NCBI RefSeq assembly: GCF_034931025.1
Contig: NZ_JAYGIL010000023.1
Span: 34,509 to 98,508, forward strand
Source: Arcicella gelida
Lineage (GTDB): Bacteria; Bacteroidota; Bacteroidia; Cytophagales; Spirosomataceae
Length of the DNA stretch: 64,000 nucleotides
Direction: 5' to 3'
This document shows positions 9,521 to 18,462 of this stretch, one piece after another. The notes under the pieces are model-generated. The model ran no database searches. It worked only from the letters and a program-made list of their open reading frames with translations, and had not been told where the DNA came from. A program made the translations under genes and the position numbers. The number at the start of each line of letters is the position of its first letter. Position 1 is the stretch's first letter.

Positions 9521-9936
9521 TGCAATCTATTTTGTTTTTTAAGTATTTAATTACAGACTCCTTGGTAATACCATCAATATTATAGTGATTGATTTTTTTA
9601 GGGCAGGTCGTTGGATAAGCAAAGCGTTCCTACAACCACTTAAAAATCTTACTTTACAAATCTATCAAATACCTAAGAATATCAGCCTTTCTAAACTGAG
9701 GAAAGTTTCAGATACTTTAACATTTTCAAATCCTAAATAAATCGAAGCAAAAGCCTTGATTATCTGTTATTCTGAGTCACTTGTCGTTTTTCGGCTGTTC
9801 TTTTGTGATAAATGAATTACTTTTGAGAAAATGCAACTTATTATACAATTATATCTAAGAATAATTAAAATATTTTGCTTTTGTACTTTCTTTTGAAAGA
9901 TATTTCAACCGTTTCAAAACACTAAAACTAAACAAC
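9521..9936. other. 416-bp gene-poor region with a decayed frame and a repeat-like segment
   Basis: On the minus strand, bases ~9627-9511 read as ERFAYPTTCPKKINHYN and on to KIDCNGF, then a stop, with no start codon. This looks like a gene remnant or a translated repeat. Bases 9609-9628 match 8324-8343 in inverted orientation at 17 of 20 positions. The part next to the isomerase gene (9780-9936) is AT-rich and must hold its promoter, but no exact TAnnTTTG box was found. Confidence 0.45.
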
Positions 9937-10986
9937 ATGAAAAACGAACAACACTCATCTTCTTCACGCCGCCAGTTTTTAGGCACTACTTCGGCTTTGC
10001 TTGCTGGGGTAGTTTTGGGAGCTAACAAAATCTGGGCTGCTCCTGCCATTATTCGTAATCTCAATCAACCTAACTCGCTCATTAATGGCGTGCAAATTGG
10101 CGTTATTACTTATTCTTTCAGAGATATGCCCGACCAAAGTGCGGAAGCGACGCTTAAGTATGTACTGGATGCTGGCGTAAGTGCCATTGAATTGATGGGC
10201 GACCCGGCAGAGTCTTTTGCAGGAAAACCCAAAAATCCAGTGGATATGCGTGTGTTTTTCCCATTGATGAGAAAAAGAAGTGAGAAAAAAGAACTTACTG
10301 AAGACGAGCAAAAAACTTTGGCTGAAGCCGAAGCACAAATGAAAGCCTATAATGCCGAAGTGAGCAAATGGCGTTTGTCGGCTTCGATGGATAAGTTTGA
10401 ACAGGTGCGTAAAATGTATAATGATGCAGGTGTGAAAATTTATGCTTTTAAACCGAATGCTTTCGGAATGCAAAATACGGATGCTGAAATTGAATATGGA
10501 ATGAAAGCCGCCAAAGCTTTGGGAGCAAGCCAAGTGACGCTCGAACACCCAAGTAATGATGCTCATACCTTGAAATTGGGAACAATTGCTCAAAAGTACG
10601 GCATCAAAGTGGGCTATCATGGTCACGAACAACAAACGCCTACTTTCTGGGATACAGCTTTGGCACAATCACCAGCGAATGCTTTGAACATAGATTTAGG
10701 ACATTTTGTGGCAGCAGGCAATCAGAATCCTGTAGATTTTATCAAACAAAAGCATGATAAAATTGTCAGTATGCACATCAAAGACCGCCAAACACCCGAA
10801 CATGGCAAAGGCAATGTGATGTGGGGACAAGGCGATACGCCTATTACAGAGGTGTTGAATTTGATGAAAACCCAAAAGTATAATTTCCCTGCCACAGTAG
10901 AATTGGAGTACAAAATTCCAGAAGGTTCAACGTCTGTAGCGGAAGTAAAAAGATGTGTAGAGTATTGTAGAAAAGCTTTGAGTTAA
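9937..10986 (+). CDS. Sugar phosphate isomerase/epimerase-like protein, Tat-exported
   Basis: This 349-aa protein begins with a twin-arginine signal (SSSRRQFLG followed by a hydrophobic stretch ending near KIWAAPA), so it should be folded in the cytoplasm and exported. The rest is a xylose-isomerase-like TIM barrel. Metal-site-type residues lie in VTLEHPSND, VGYHGHEQQ, NIDLGHFVAAG, SMHIKDRQ and the final VELEYKIPEG. Such proteins are common in Bacteroidota next to PVC-type heme proteins and oxidoreductases acting on sugars; a related heme protein gene is 1.7 kb upstream. The substrate is unknown. The start is supported by the Tat motif position. Confidence 0.85.
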   Translation: MKNEQHSSSSRRQFLGTTSALLAGVVLGANKIWAAPAIIRNLNQPNSLINGVQIGVITYSFRDMPDQSAEATLKYVLDAGVSAIELMGDPAESFAGKPKNPVDMRVFFPLMRKRSEKKELTEDEQKTLAEAEAQMKAYNAEVSKWRLSASMDKFEQVRKMYNDAGVKIYAFKPNAFGMQNTDAEIEYGMKAAKALGASQVTLEHPSNDAHTLKLGTIAQKYGIKVGYHGHEQQTPTFWDTALAQSPANALNIDLGHFVAAGNQNPVDFIKQKHDKIVSMHIKDRQTPEHGKGNVMWGQGDTPITEVLNLMKTQKYNFPATVELEYKIPEGSTSVAEVKRCVEYCRKALS

Positions 10987-11031
10987 AAAAATAGTTGTGA
11001 GAAAGTTTTCAAACTACTCACAACTATTTTT
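10987..11031. terminator. Bidirectional terminator between isomerase and P-type ATPase genes
   Basis: A perfect 15-bp stem (AAAAATAGTTGTGAG with CTCACAACTATTTTT, 15-base loop) begins right at the isomerase stop and ends 7 bases before the convergent ATPase stop. A/T runs flank both sides, so it can serve both genes. Confidence 0.85.
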
Positions 11032-11038
11032 GATAATA

Positions 11039-13549
11039 TTATACTGCTAATGTTTTATTGCGTTTGTACCATTTTACACCTTCAAACCAAATCACACTCG
11101 TAAAACCAATAAAAATACTTATGGTAATTTGGTTGAAACTAAGTGGCTCAAAATCAAAGAATTTTGTCAGAAATGGAATGAAAAGTAAAGCGGTCATTAT
11201 TGCCATTGTGATGCTGATAATAATGAGTACTAAATTGTTTTTATAGCCTGAAGTTGTGATGATAGAATAATAAAAAGAACGATTTATAAGGGTTAAAAAA
11301 ATGTTAGCCGTAATTAAAACCGTAAAAATCATGGTACGAGTAATGGCTTCATCATAACCTGAGTGGATTGCATATTGATAAGTAAAAAGTGTTCCAATCG
11401 TAATAAAAAGCCCTTGAATGATACTTGTTGCAAGTTCTTTCCAGCTAAAAAAAGAAGTAGTCATAGGACGAGGTTTTTGATTCATCAAATTTTTCTCTAA
11501 AGGCTCATTTTCATAAATAATTGAGCAAGTAGGTCCCATAATTAGCTCCAAGAAAATAATGTGTATAGGCGAAAAAATATTTGGATAAACCCAAGCCAAA
11601 GCTAAGGGAATGAAAACCGTCAGGATAATTGGAATATGAATAGAGATAATATACTGAATCGCTTTTTTGAGGTTAGTATAAATACGTCTGCCCATCGCTA
11701 CAGCATCTACCATTTTTGATAAATCATCTTCTAATAGAATCAACGAAGCGGCTTCTTTGGCAATTTCAGTCCCTTTTTTACCCATTGCAATACCAATATG
11801 TGCTGCTTTTAAGGCTGGTCCATCGTTTACGCCATCGCCTGTCATCGCCACAATTTCATTTTGAGCCTTCAAAGCATTGATAATTTTCAGTTTTGCTTCA
11901 GGAAACATCCTACTAAATACTTGGTTCTCTATGACACTCTTTGCCAATTCCTCTTCTGATAACTGTATTAATTCATCTCCGGTGATGCTCTTTTCATAAC
12001 CTTTAAACCCGATTTGCTTAGCAATAGCGGCAGTGGTAGCGGCATTATCGCCTGTCACAATTTTTACGGCGATTCCTGCATCATAAAATTTCTGAAGTAC
12101 TTGTTGGATATTCTTTTTGGGCGGGTCATAAAATGCTACGATGCCTTTTAATTCAAAATCAAAATCTTCTTGATTTTGTGGGTAATCTTGTCCTTCAAAA
12201 TTGGCAACGGCAACTGCTAATACTCTATAACCATCTTGAGTCATCGTTTTGATGGCTGCTTCAATGACATTTTTCTGAACGGATTCTACATTGGATGCTC
12301 GCATAATGGCTTCGGCTGCACCTTTTGTGGCGATGATTCGTTTGCCTTCTTTGTTTTCGAAAACATGTGTCATCATCGGCGGTTTTCCAGCCAAAGGATA
12401 CTCATGCACCAATTTAAAATTAGCTCTTTCATCATGAGTACTAAAGTTTTCATAGGCTTTATGCAAAGCAATTTCCATAGGGTCGAATGGAATGGGTTCG
12501 CTTGCCCACATGGCTTGTTGTATCAAATCTTTTTCTTCATCCGAAAGTACTTCTACTTTTAAATCGACGATTTTTTGTGTAGATAAAACAAAAAGTTTTG
12601 CAAGCGTCATTTTGTTTTCAGTAATCGTCCCAGTTTTATCGGTGCAAATCACCGTTGCACTACCAAGTGTTTCTACCGTTTTCATTTGCTTTACAACGAT
12701 ACCCATTTTCATCAAACGCCAAGCACCCAAAGCCATGAAAGTTGTAAATGCCACAGGAATTTCTTCTGGCATAATACTCATTGCCAAAGTAAGGGCTTTG
12801 AGCAAACTGTCTAAAATATCTTTAGAATTCAAGTAATTAATCAACCAAACAATCAAGAAAACGATAGCACCGATAGTTACCATTTTCTTGACAAAATTGT
12901 TAATTTGTAATTCTAAAGGTGTTTTTTCTTCTTGAATACTTTCAAGGCTTTTGCCGATTTTTCCTAGTTTACTTTCATTTCCTACTTGCGTAACACTTAC
13001 TACTGCTAAACCACTCACTACATTTGTGCCTTTGTAAATGACATTATTTTCTGAGTGAGCATCTTTTATTACGGCTAAAGATTCTCCAGTCAAGATTGAT
13101 TCGTTCACTGAAAAATCATTTGAATGAACAATAAAACCATCAGCAGGAATAGAAGTACCTTCTTCCACAATCAGGCTATCGCCCACAACTAAATCTTCAC
13201 TTTTAATTTCTATTTGTTCACCATCCCGAATTACTTTACAATTGGGTTCGTTGAATTCCTTGAGTTTTTCTAAGGCATTTCTACTTCTTGAATCTTGATA
13301 TAATGAAATAGCAGCTTCGAAAATAATGGCGAATGATAAGAAAAGTCCATCACCAATACTTCCACTAATAAAATAAATGCTGGCTGCTACAAACAATAAA
13401 ATAATCATGGGTTCTTGCACTAAACTTTTCAGTGCAAACAAAAAGCCACTTTCTTTTTTATAGTCTAATAGATTTTTACCAAATTCTTTTCTGGCATTTG
13501 CTACTTCTGTAGCCGACAAGCCCTTTATTTCAAAATCATCTATTATCAT
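11039..13549 (-). CDS. Cation-translocating P-type ATPase
   Basis: This 836-aa pump is of usual length for a P2/P3-like ATPase. It has a cation-ATPase N-terminal domain (~5-70), an actuator domain with LTGES (~150), the phosphorylation loop CTDKTGT with Asp304, the nucleotide-binding domain with KGAAE, the hinge TGDGVNDGPALK, and about ten membrane helices. The helix-4 motif is PEEIPV. Helix 6 reads MGPTCSIIYENEP instead of the NLVTDG type seen in calcium pumps, so ion specificity cannot be assigned safely; a divalent cation or proton is possible. It lies 18 bp after the AI-2E-like gene on the same strand and is very likely in one operon with it. Confidence 0.92.
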   Translation of the reverse strand: MIIDDFEIKGLSATEVANARKEFGKNLLDYKKESGFLFALKSLVQEPMIILLFVAASIYFISGSIGDGLFLSFAIIFEAAISLYQDSRSRNALEKLKEFNEPNCKVIRDGEQIEIKSEDLVVGDSLIVEEGTSIPADGFIVHSNDFSVNESILTGESLAVIKDAHSENNVIYKGTNVVSGLAVVSVTQVGNESKLGKIGKSLESIQEEKTPLELQINNFVKKMVTIGAIVFLIVWLINYLNSKDILDSLLKALTLAMSIMPEEIPVAFTTFMALGAWRLMKMGIVVKQMKTVETLGSATVICTDKTGTITENKMTLAKLFVLSTQKIVDLKVEVLSDEEKDLIQQAMWASEPIPFDPMEIALHKAYENFSTHDERANFKLVHEYPLAGKPPMMTHVFENKEGKRIIATKGAAEAIMRASNVESVQKNVIEAAIKTMTQDGYRVLAVAVANFEGQDYPQNQEDFDFELKGIVAFYDPPKKNIQQVLQKFYDAGIAVKIVTGDNAATTAAIAKQIGFKGYEKSITGDELIQLSEEELAKSVIENQVFSRMFPEAKLKIINALKAQNEIVAMTGDGVNDGPALKAAHIGIAMGKKGTEIAKEAASLILLEDDLSKMVDAVAMGRRIYTNLKKAIQYIISIHIPIILTVFIPLALAWVYPNIFSPIHIIFLELIMGPTCSIIYENEPLEKNLMNQKPRPMTTSFFSWKELATSIIQGLFITIGTLFTYQYAIHSGYDEAITRTMIFTVLITANIFLTLINRSFYYSIITTSGYKNNLVLIIISITMAIMTALLFIPFLTKFFDFEPLSFNQITISIFIGFTSVIWFEGVKWYKRNKTLAV

Positions 13550-13567
13550 GTTAGAAGGCCAGGTTTA

Positions 13568-14659
13568 TTATTTCTTACGGAGTTTTAATATTTGATTATT
13601 CAGTTTTGTTAGCAAAGTATTCTCTTGCTTTTCATATTCAATTTCGCCGATTAAAAAACCATAAGGTTTCAAAGATTCGATATGGTCGCACACAATTTTT
13701 AAAATGGCTGTCAATGGTATCGCTAAAATAATTCCCGGAATGCCCCAAATCAGTTCACCAACTACTAAAGCAATGATGGTAAAGAGCGGATTGATTTTTA
13801 CTTGTGGCCCTAAAATAAGTGGTTCTAATACCCAACCTTGTATAAATTGAACCGTTGCATAAACGGCTACAATACCGCCAAGCACAGAAATAGGCGCACC
13901 GTGCAATGCCGTTACCAAAACCGTAAGCGTTGTACCAGTAATGTTTCCGACGAAAGGCACAATTTCTAATAAACCACAAAGAATGGCAAAAAAGATGGCA
14001 TTTTTTACGCCCAAAATACTAAAACCTATGCCGTACATTATCCATAAGCAGACAATCATTTTTGAAAGTCCGAGTAAGTATTGCTGAGAAACTGCTGTTG
14101 CCTTACCAAGAATTTCGCTCATTTCTTGTTGTTGTGCGGGTTTTGCCAATTTCAAGAAAAAATGTTTGATATGTTTACGATAATACAAAAGAAAAAAAAC
14201 GTAGGCAAGTAATAAGATAAGGTTCGTAATCAGTGAAGTAATAGAGGAAAAAGTCAATTGCATAATACTACTGAGCGAAGGCTGTTCTTGCTTTAATATT
14301 TTAGATTGTTGTTCAACCGAAATACCAAGATGATTGAAGATGTACTCTTGAGCTTCAACACCCGAAGCAACCGCTTTTTGTTTAATTAATTCAACATCGT
14401 TGACCAATTCAGCAATTTTCCAAGCAAGTAAAGCCACTAATCCCGACATAATAAACACCAAAGTAAGCAAGCAAATAAAAGCTGCCAATATTTTAGGAAT
14501 GCCATATTTTTCAAGAAGATTACTGAATGGAATAAAAAGTGTAGCCAAAATACTGCCAATAAACAAAGGAATCAAAAAGGCTTTTGCAAAAATTAAACCT
14601 GCAATAACGAGAAAGATAAGGACTATTTTTTTGATAACAGAAGTATTGGTGATGGTCAT
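13568..14659 (-). CDS. AI-2E family transporter (PerM/YdiK type)
   Basis: This 363-aa integral membrane protein has the AI-2E transporter family layout. An N-terminal helix pair lies at ~10-75, a cytoplasmic helical segment with the LGKATAVSQQYLLGLSKM stretch follows, and the glycine-rich C-terminal helices include GILEIVPFVGN-like (GLLEIVPFVGNITG) and WVLEPLILGPQVKINPLF. These last two are family hallmarks. Members export small molecules or act in sodium/proton exchange; AI-2 itself is not implied. It is the first gene of a probable two-gene operon with the P-type ATPase. The start codon follows a 195-bp spacer. Confidence 0.88.
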   Translation of the reverse strand: MTITNTSVIKKIVLIFLVIAGLIFAKAFLIPLFIGSILATLFIPFSNLLEKYGIPKILAAFICLLTLVFIMSGLVALLAWKIAELVNDVELIKQKAVASGVEAQEYIFNHLGISVEQQSKILKQEQPSLSSIMQLTFSSITSLITNLILLLAYVFFLLYYRKHIKHFFLKLAKPAQQQEMSEILGKATAVSQQYLLGLSKMIVCLWIMYGIGFSILGVKNAIFFAILCGLLEIVPFVGNITGTTLTVLVTALHGAPISVLGGIVAVYATVQFIQGWVLEPLILGPQVKINPLFTIIALVVGELIWGIPGIILAIPLTAILKIVCDHIESLKPYGFLIGEIEYEKQENTLLTKLNNQILKLRKK

Positions 14660-14854
14660 ATTAATTTTTCGTTTAGCAAAAGTCCAAATAAATTACTTGG
14701 ACTTCACAAGATTATTTCTGAAAAATAATCGCTTTGCAATTTTCAAAATATTTAGGGTTTATCATATCGTGTAAGTCATTTTAGGTATTTTTTTTGAAAA
14801 ATTTATTAAGATAGTACTACTTAAGCTTTAGTCCTGTAAGCAAGAAATGGCGGT

Positions 14855-15769
14855 CTATGACATTTCAGGAACAATAATTTCAAGCGCATCAGGAATGACG
14901 TTGGCATTTACTTCTTTTACTTTCCCCAAGTATTCGCCATCAATTTGGAAATGCACTTTTCTAACGGAACGCATTTTAAGTGATTTTGTCTGAAAAATTT
15001 CAATTTTTTCAGCATCGTATCCATCTTTCAGAAATGTCATTTTAAAGATTTCAGAAGGAGATATTTTTTTCAAAACTACCACTTCAAATAAACCATCATC
15101 TAATTTACCGATTGGGTTAATTACCGCACCACTTCCGTATTGTGTAGCGTTGGCAATCACAATCATTTCTGCTCTTAGCTGATGGATTTCCCCGTTAGTT
15201 TCTACTTCAATCTGTATCAAAGGGTTTTGCCAAAGTACTTTTAAAGAGGCTATTAAATAGCCCCACATTCCTCTAATTCCTTGATGTTTAAATTTTTTCA
15301 TCGCATAAGCATTCAGTCCAATATCGCTCAAATGAATACATAATTGTTCATTGATATTGATTAAATGGACTTTCTTCGTTATGCCAGTCAGTAGCGTTTC
15401 CAAGGCTTTTTCTGGGTTATTGCTAATGCCTAATTCTTTTGCCAAGCCATTTGCAGAACCTGCTGGGAGTATCCCTAATGGAATATGACTATGAATTAAA
15501 GATTCTGCAACCAATTTTACCGTTCCATCACCGCCAACAGCTACAACTTGGCTAGGTGCAAACTGTGATATTTTTTCTTTAATGCCCTCGATGGTACAAT
15601 TCTTTTGTAAATCATATATCTCAATGATTGTTTTTTTTAAGATAAAGTATTCAGCGATTAATGAAGACCAATCTCTGGAGCTACTCCCAGCACCAGTATT
15701 GATGACAAAGAGTATTTTAAGGGTGTGTTTTTCAAGCATAAATAACTCGTTCATAATTGCGATAAGCAA
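14855..15769 (-). CDS. Diacylglycerol/lipid kinase family protein (DAGK_cat)
   Basis: This protein of up to 304 aa contains the lipid-kinase catalytic fold of the DagK/YegS/sphingosine kinase family. It has the nucleotide-binding loop VNTGAGSSS (~25-33), the catalytic motif VAVGGDGTVKLVAE (~75-88), GILPAGSANGLAKEL, and later GSGAVINPIGKLDDGLFEVVVL. It should phosphorylate diacylglycerol or a related lipid to a phosphatidate at the inner membrane face. Alternative starts at 15754 and 15739 are equally plausible because homologues often begin close to the ILFVINT strand. It is divergent from the APP1-type phosphatidate phosphatase gene, the opposite reaction, with only 31 bases between the two start codons. 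Confidence 0.88.
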   Translation of the reverse strand: MLIAIMNELFMLEKHTLKILFVINTGAGSSSRDWSSLIAEYFILKKTIIEIYDLQKNCTIEGIKEKISQFAPSQVVAVGGDGTVKLVAESLIHSHIPLGILPAGSANGLAKELGISNNPEKALETLLTGITKKVHLININEQLCIHLSDIGLNAYAMKKFKHQGIRGMWGYLIASLKVLWQNPLIQIEVETNGEIHQLRAEMIVIANATQYGSGAVINPIGKLDDGLFEVVVLKKISPSEIFKMTFLKDGYDAEKIEIFQTKSLKMRSVRKVHFQIDGEYLGKVKEVNANVIPDALEIIVPEMS

Positions 15770-15800
15770 TCTATTTATTACCTTTCAATTTTATATTATT

Positions 15801-16805
15801 ATGACTAAAAAATCATACCAAGCCCCTGCCACCGTAAAAGTATATCATGGATATGGGCATCAAGATAACCTTATTGTTTATGGTCATGTTTTAGCAGGAA
15901 AACCGCCAAGAGTTTCCACAAGTAATGGCGTTCTATCAAATATCAATCATTTAATAAAAGTATTTTCTGTAAAACCTATTGCTGGTGTTAGAGTACGCTT
16001 AAGATGGGAGAATCAGTCTTTTTATAGCACCACAGCCAAAGATGGTTTTTTTAAGTTTGAATGGAAATCCACCCAAAAGATTACTGCGGGTTGGCATGAT
16101 GTATCGGTGGATTTAGTAAACCCTGAAAATAAAATATTAACTACTGGCGAAGGTAAAATTTTTATACCAGAAGCTACTCAATATGGATTTATTTCTGACA
16201 TCGACGATACCGTACTGGTTTCGCATTCGGCTTCGACGGGTAAAAAGTTAAGAGTAATGTTTACTAAAAATCCATTAAGCCGAAAAACCTTTGCCGATGT
16301 CGTGAAGTTCTATAAATTACTTTCATTGGCTCATACCGAACCCAGTTTATTGAATCCTTTCTTTTATGTATCTAGTAGCGAATGGAATTTGTATGACGAT
16401 TTGAACGTCTTTTTTAAGCATAATCAATTACCCAAAGGTGTTTTTTTATTGAACGAGATAAAACGTTGGTATCAATTATTAAAAACAGGAAAAACAAAAC
16501 ACCAAGGAAAGTTGATTAGAGTAGTAAGAATATTTGAAGCCTTTCCGAAGCAACGCTTTGTATTGTTGGGGGATAATTCGCAAAAAGACCCCACTATTTA
16601 TGCAGCAATTGCCAATAAATATCCTGATAGAGTAATGGCAATTTATATTAGAAATGTTAGTCCTAAAAAAGTAGAAATCACTTCATCCTTGATGAATACT
16701 ATAAAAAATAAAGCTATTCATACTTGTCAGTTTGAGCATACAGACCAAGCCATTTCTCATGCAAAATCAATAGGATTAATTGTAGATAGTTTTTATAAAA
16801 ACTGA
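15801..16805 (+). CDS. APP1-type phosphatidate phosphatase domain protein (DUF2183)
   Basis: The frame is open from 15582, but that part overlaps the lipid kinase gene antisense. The ATG at 15801 (MTKKSYQAP) is the sensible start, giving 334 aa. A beta-rich N-terminal region (~10-125) is followed by a HAD-like catalytic domain with the DxDxT-type motif DIDDT at residues 133-137 (SDIDDTVLVSHS). Downstream are FYVSSSEWNLYDDL and FVLLGDNSQKDPTIY, all typical of the APP1 catalytic domain. In yeast, App1 is a Mg-dependent phosphatidate phosphatase. Bacterial function is inferred from this. No signal peptide is seen, so it is likely cytoplasmic. The divergent lipid kinase suggests a shared role in phosphatidate/diacylglycerol turnover. 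Confidence 0.87.
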   Translation: MTKKSYQAPATVKVYHGYGHQDNLIVYGHVLAGKPPRVSTSNGVLSNINHLIKVFSVKPIAGVRVRLRWENQSFYSTTAKDGFFKFEWKSTQKITAGWHDVSVDLVNPENKILTTGEGKIFIPEATQYGFISDIDDTVLVSHSASTGKKLRVMFTKNPLSRKTFADVVKFYKLLSLAHTEPSLLNPFFYVSSSEWNLYDDLNVFFKHNQLPKGVFLLNEIKRWYQLLKTGKTKHQGKLIRVVRIFEAFPKQRFVLLGDNSQKDPTIYAAIANKYPDRVMAIYIRNVSPKKVEITSSLMNTIKNKAIHTCQFEHTDQAISHAKSIGLIVDSFYKN

Positions 16806-16823
16806 CAATAATCATAATGCTTA

Positions 16824-16839
16824 TGTGAGGAATGTTACA
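16824..16839. promoter_or_regulatory. Crp/Fnr-like palindrome upstream of the MBL-rhodanese gene
   Basis: The sequence TGTGAGGAATGTTACA matches the TGTGA-N6-TCACA scheme with one mismatch. It lies 60 bases before the start codon and about 37 bases before the weak TATTTTGC box at 16876. Its reverse complement resembles the sites at 18390 and 20418. Confidence 0.6.
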
Positions 16840-16898
16840 GTAAATGGTGGCTACTCAGCCTACATTTGTTCTCAGTATTTTGCAAATAAACCACAACC

Positions 16899-18323
16899 AT
16901 GATGAAAGTAGAACAAATTTATACTGGATGTTTGGCTGAAGCAGCTTATTACATTGAGTCGGAAGGAGAAGTAGCTATTATCGATCCATTACGTGAAACA
17001 AAACCTTATATCGACCGTGCAGAGCGTGACAAAGCACAGATTAAATATGTCTTCGAAACCCATTTTCATGCTGATTTTGTTTCGGGACATTTAGATTTAG
17101 CGGCAAAAACAGGTGCAAAAATTGTTTTTGGTCCCACTGCTAAACCAGCTTATGAAGCCATCGTTGCGGAAGATGGACAAGTATTCAAACTTGGCAAAAT
17201 CAGTATCAAAGTATTGCATACGCCAGGGCATACGATGGAATCGTCTTGTTATTTATTGATGGATGAAAGGGAGAAAGAAGTTGCCATTTTTTCAGGCGAT
17301 ACGCTATTTATTGGCGATGTTGGTCGTCCAGATTTGGCACAACATGTGATAGCTGACTTAACGGAAGAAAAATTGGCAAGCTATTTGTATAATTCTTTGC
17401 ACAATAAAATCATGCCTTTATCGGATGATTTAATTGTCTATCCAAACCACGGAGCAGGCAGTGCCTGCGGGAAAAATATGAGTAAAGAAACCACTGATAC
17501 ATTGGGGAATCAAAAGAAAGTAAATTATGCTTTGAACCCCGCATTGATGAAAGAACAATTTATAAAGGAAATTTTAACTGGTTTGACTCCGCCTCCAGCC
17601 TATTTTCCTAAAAATGTGTTGATGAACATTAAAGGTTATGAAAGTTTGGATACGGTGATAGACCGAAGTACCAAAGCTTTATCTCCTGAAACTTTTGAAA
17701 CCGTAGCCAATGAAGTTGATGCTCTTGTTTTAGATGTTCGTGATGCGTCTATTTTTGCCAAAGGTTTTATCCCAAAAGCCATTAATATTGGTTTAGAGGG
17801 ACAATTCGCTACTTGGGTTGGCACTTTAATTCCAGATTTAAAACACCCAATTTTGTTAATCACTGAAAAGGGAAAGCAAGAAGAAGCCATTATTCGTTTA
17901 GCTCGTGTAGGTTATGATAATTGTATTGGCTTTTTAGAAGGCGGTTTTGAAGCTTGGGAAAAAGCAGGAAAGCCAATAGACCAAGTACAAAGCTTATCTG
18001 CTGAAGAGTTTAGTCAATTATTCAAAGAAAACCCAACATTGGCATATTTCGATGTTCGTAGGAAGAATGAGTATTTGTCTGAACACGTTGTTGGTATTGA
18101 GAATTTACCTTTGGAAACGCTCAATGCCAATATGGCACAGCTCAAAAAAGAAGAGCTTAACTATATTCATTGTGCAGGAGGCTATCGTTCGATGATTGCC
18201 ATTTCAATCTTGAAAGCTCGTGGTTTTGATAATTTGGTAGATATAAGTGGTGGTTTTTCAGCCATCAAAAAAGTAGGCAAATTAGCAGTGACGGATTACG
18301 TTTGTCCAACTTCGCTTTTGTAA
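16899..18323 (+). CDS. MBL-fold hydrolase fused to two rhodanese domains (persulfide dioxygenase-like)
   Basis: This 474-aa cytoplasmic protein (a second ATG follows directly at 16902) starts with a metallo-beta-lactamase fold of the glyoxalase-II/ETHE1 type. Metal ligands lie in ETHFHADF (His55, His57, Asp59), HTPGHTMESS, FSGDTLFIGDVGRPDL and YPNHGAGS. Two rhodanese domains follow (~255-355 and ~365-470). The second has the active-site cysteine loop HCAGGYRSM. The first reads LITEKGKQEE at this place and lacks the cysteine, so it is probably structural. Related fusions oxidize glutathione or low-molecular-weight persulfides to sulfite. It is the first unit of a sulfur gene cluster and carries its own Crp/Fnr-like site. 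Confidence 0.9.
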   Translation: MMKVEQIYTGCLAEAAYYIESEGEVAIIDPLRETKPYIDRAERDKAQIKYVFETHFHADFVSGHLDLAAKTGAKIVFGPTAKPAYEAIVAEDGQVFKLGKISIKVLHTPGHTMESSCYLLMDEREKEVAIFSGDTLFIGDVGRPDLAQHVIADLTEEKLASYLYNSLHNKIMPLSDDLIVYPNHGAGSACGKNMSKETTDTLGNQKKVNYALNPALMKEQFIKEILTGLTPPPAYFPKNVLMNIKGYESLDTVIDRSTKALSPETFETVANEVDALVLDVRDASIFAKGFIPKAINIGLEGQFATWVGTLIPDLKHPILLITEKGKQEEAIIRLARVGYDNCIGFLEGGFEAWEKAGKPIDQVQSLSAEEFSQLFKENPTLAYFDVRRKNEYLSEHVVGIENLPLETLNANMAQLKKEELNYIHCAGGYRSMIAISILKARGFDNLVDISGGFSAIKKVGKLAVTDYVCPTSLL

Positions 18324-18345
18324 TAAATCTATCATTATACTTTTT

Positions 18346-18384
18346 AAAAGGGTTTAATATCTTCTGGATATTAGACCCTTTTTT
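18346..18384. terminator. Strong terminator after MBL-rhodanese gene
   Basis: A 15- to 16-bp stem with one G-T pair (left arm to 18361, right arm from 18367, loop TTCTG) ends in a CCCTTTTTT run, 23 bases after the stop codon. It separates this gene from the rhodanese-cytochrome-DsrE operon. Confidence 0.88.
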
Positions 18385-18389
18385 ATTTC

Positions 18390-18405
18390 TGTAACATTTA
18401 TCACT
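18390..18405. promoter_or_regulatory. Crp/Fnr-like palindrome upstream of the rhodanese operon
   Basis: TGTAACATTTATCACT has half-sites in TGTNA-N6-TCAC spacing. It lies 58 bases before the start codon of the rhodanese lipoprotein. Its centre is about 31 bases before a TATTTTAC box (18429-18436), which would place it near -42, as for class II activation. Confidence 0.58.
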
Positions 18406-18462
18406 GACAAGCTAGAGGAAGATTTTGCTATTTTACACTCTCATATTTTAAAATTATTCATC

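Noticed and set aside
9979..10668. 229-codon minus-strand frame opposite the sugar isomerase gene
   Set aside because: It is antisense to a gene with a clear Tat signal and family motifs; its composition (many Phe, His, Cys) is that of a shadow frame.
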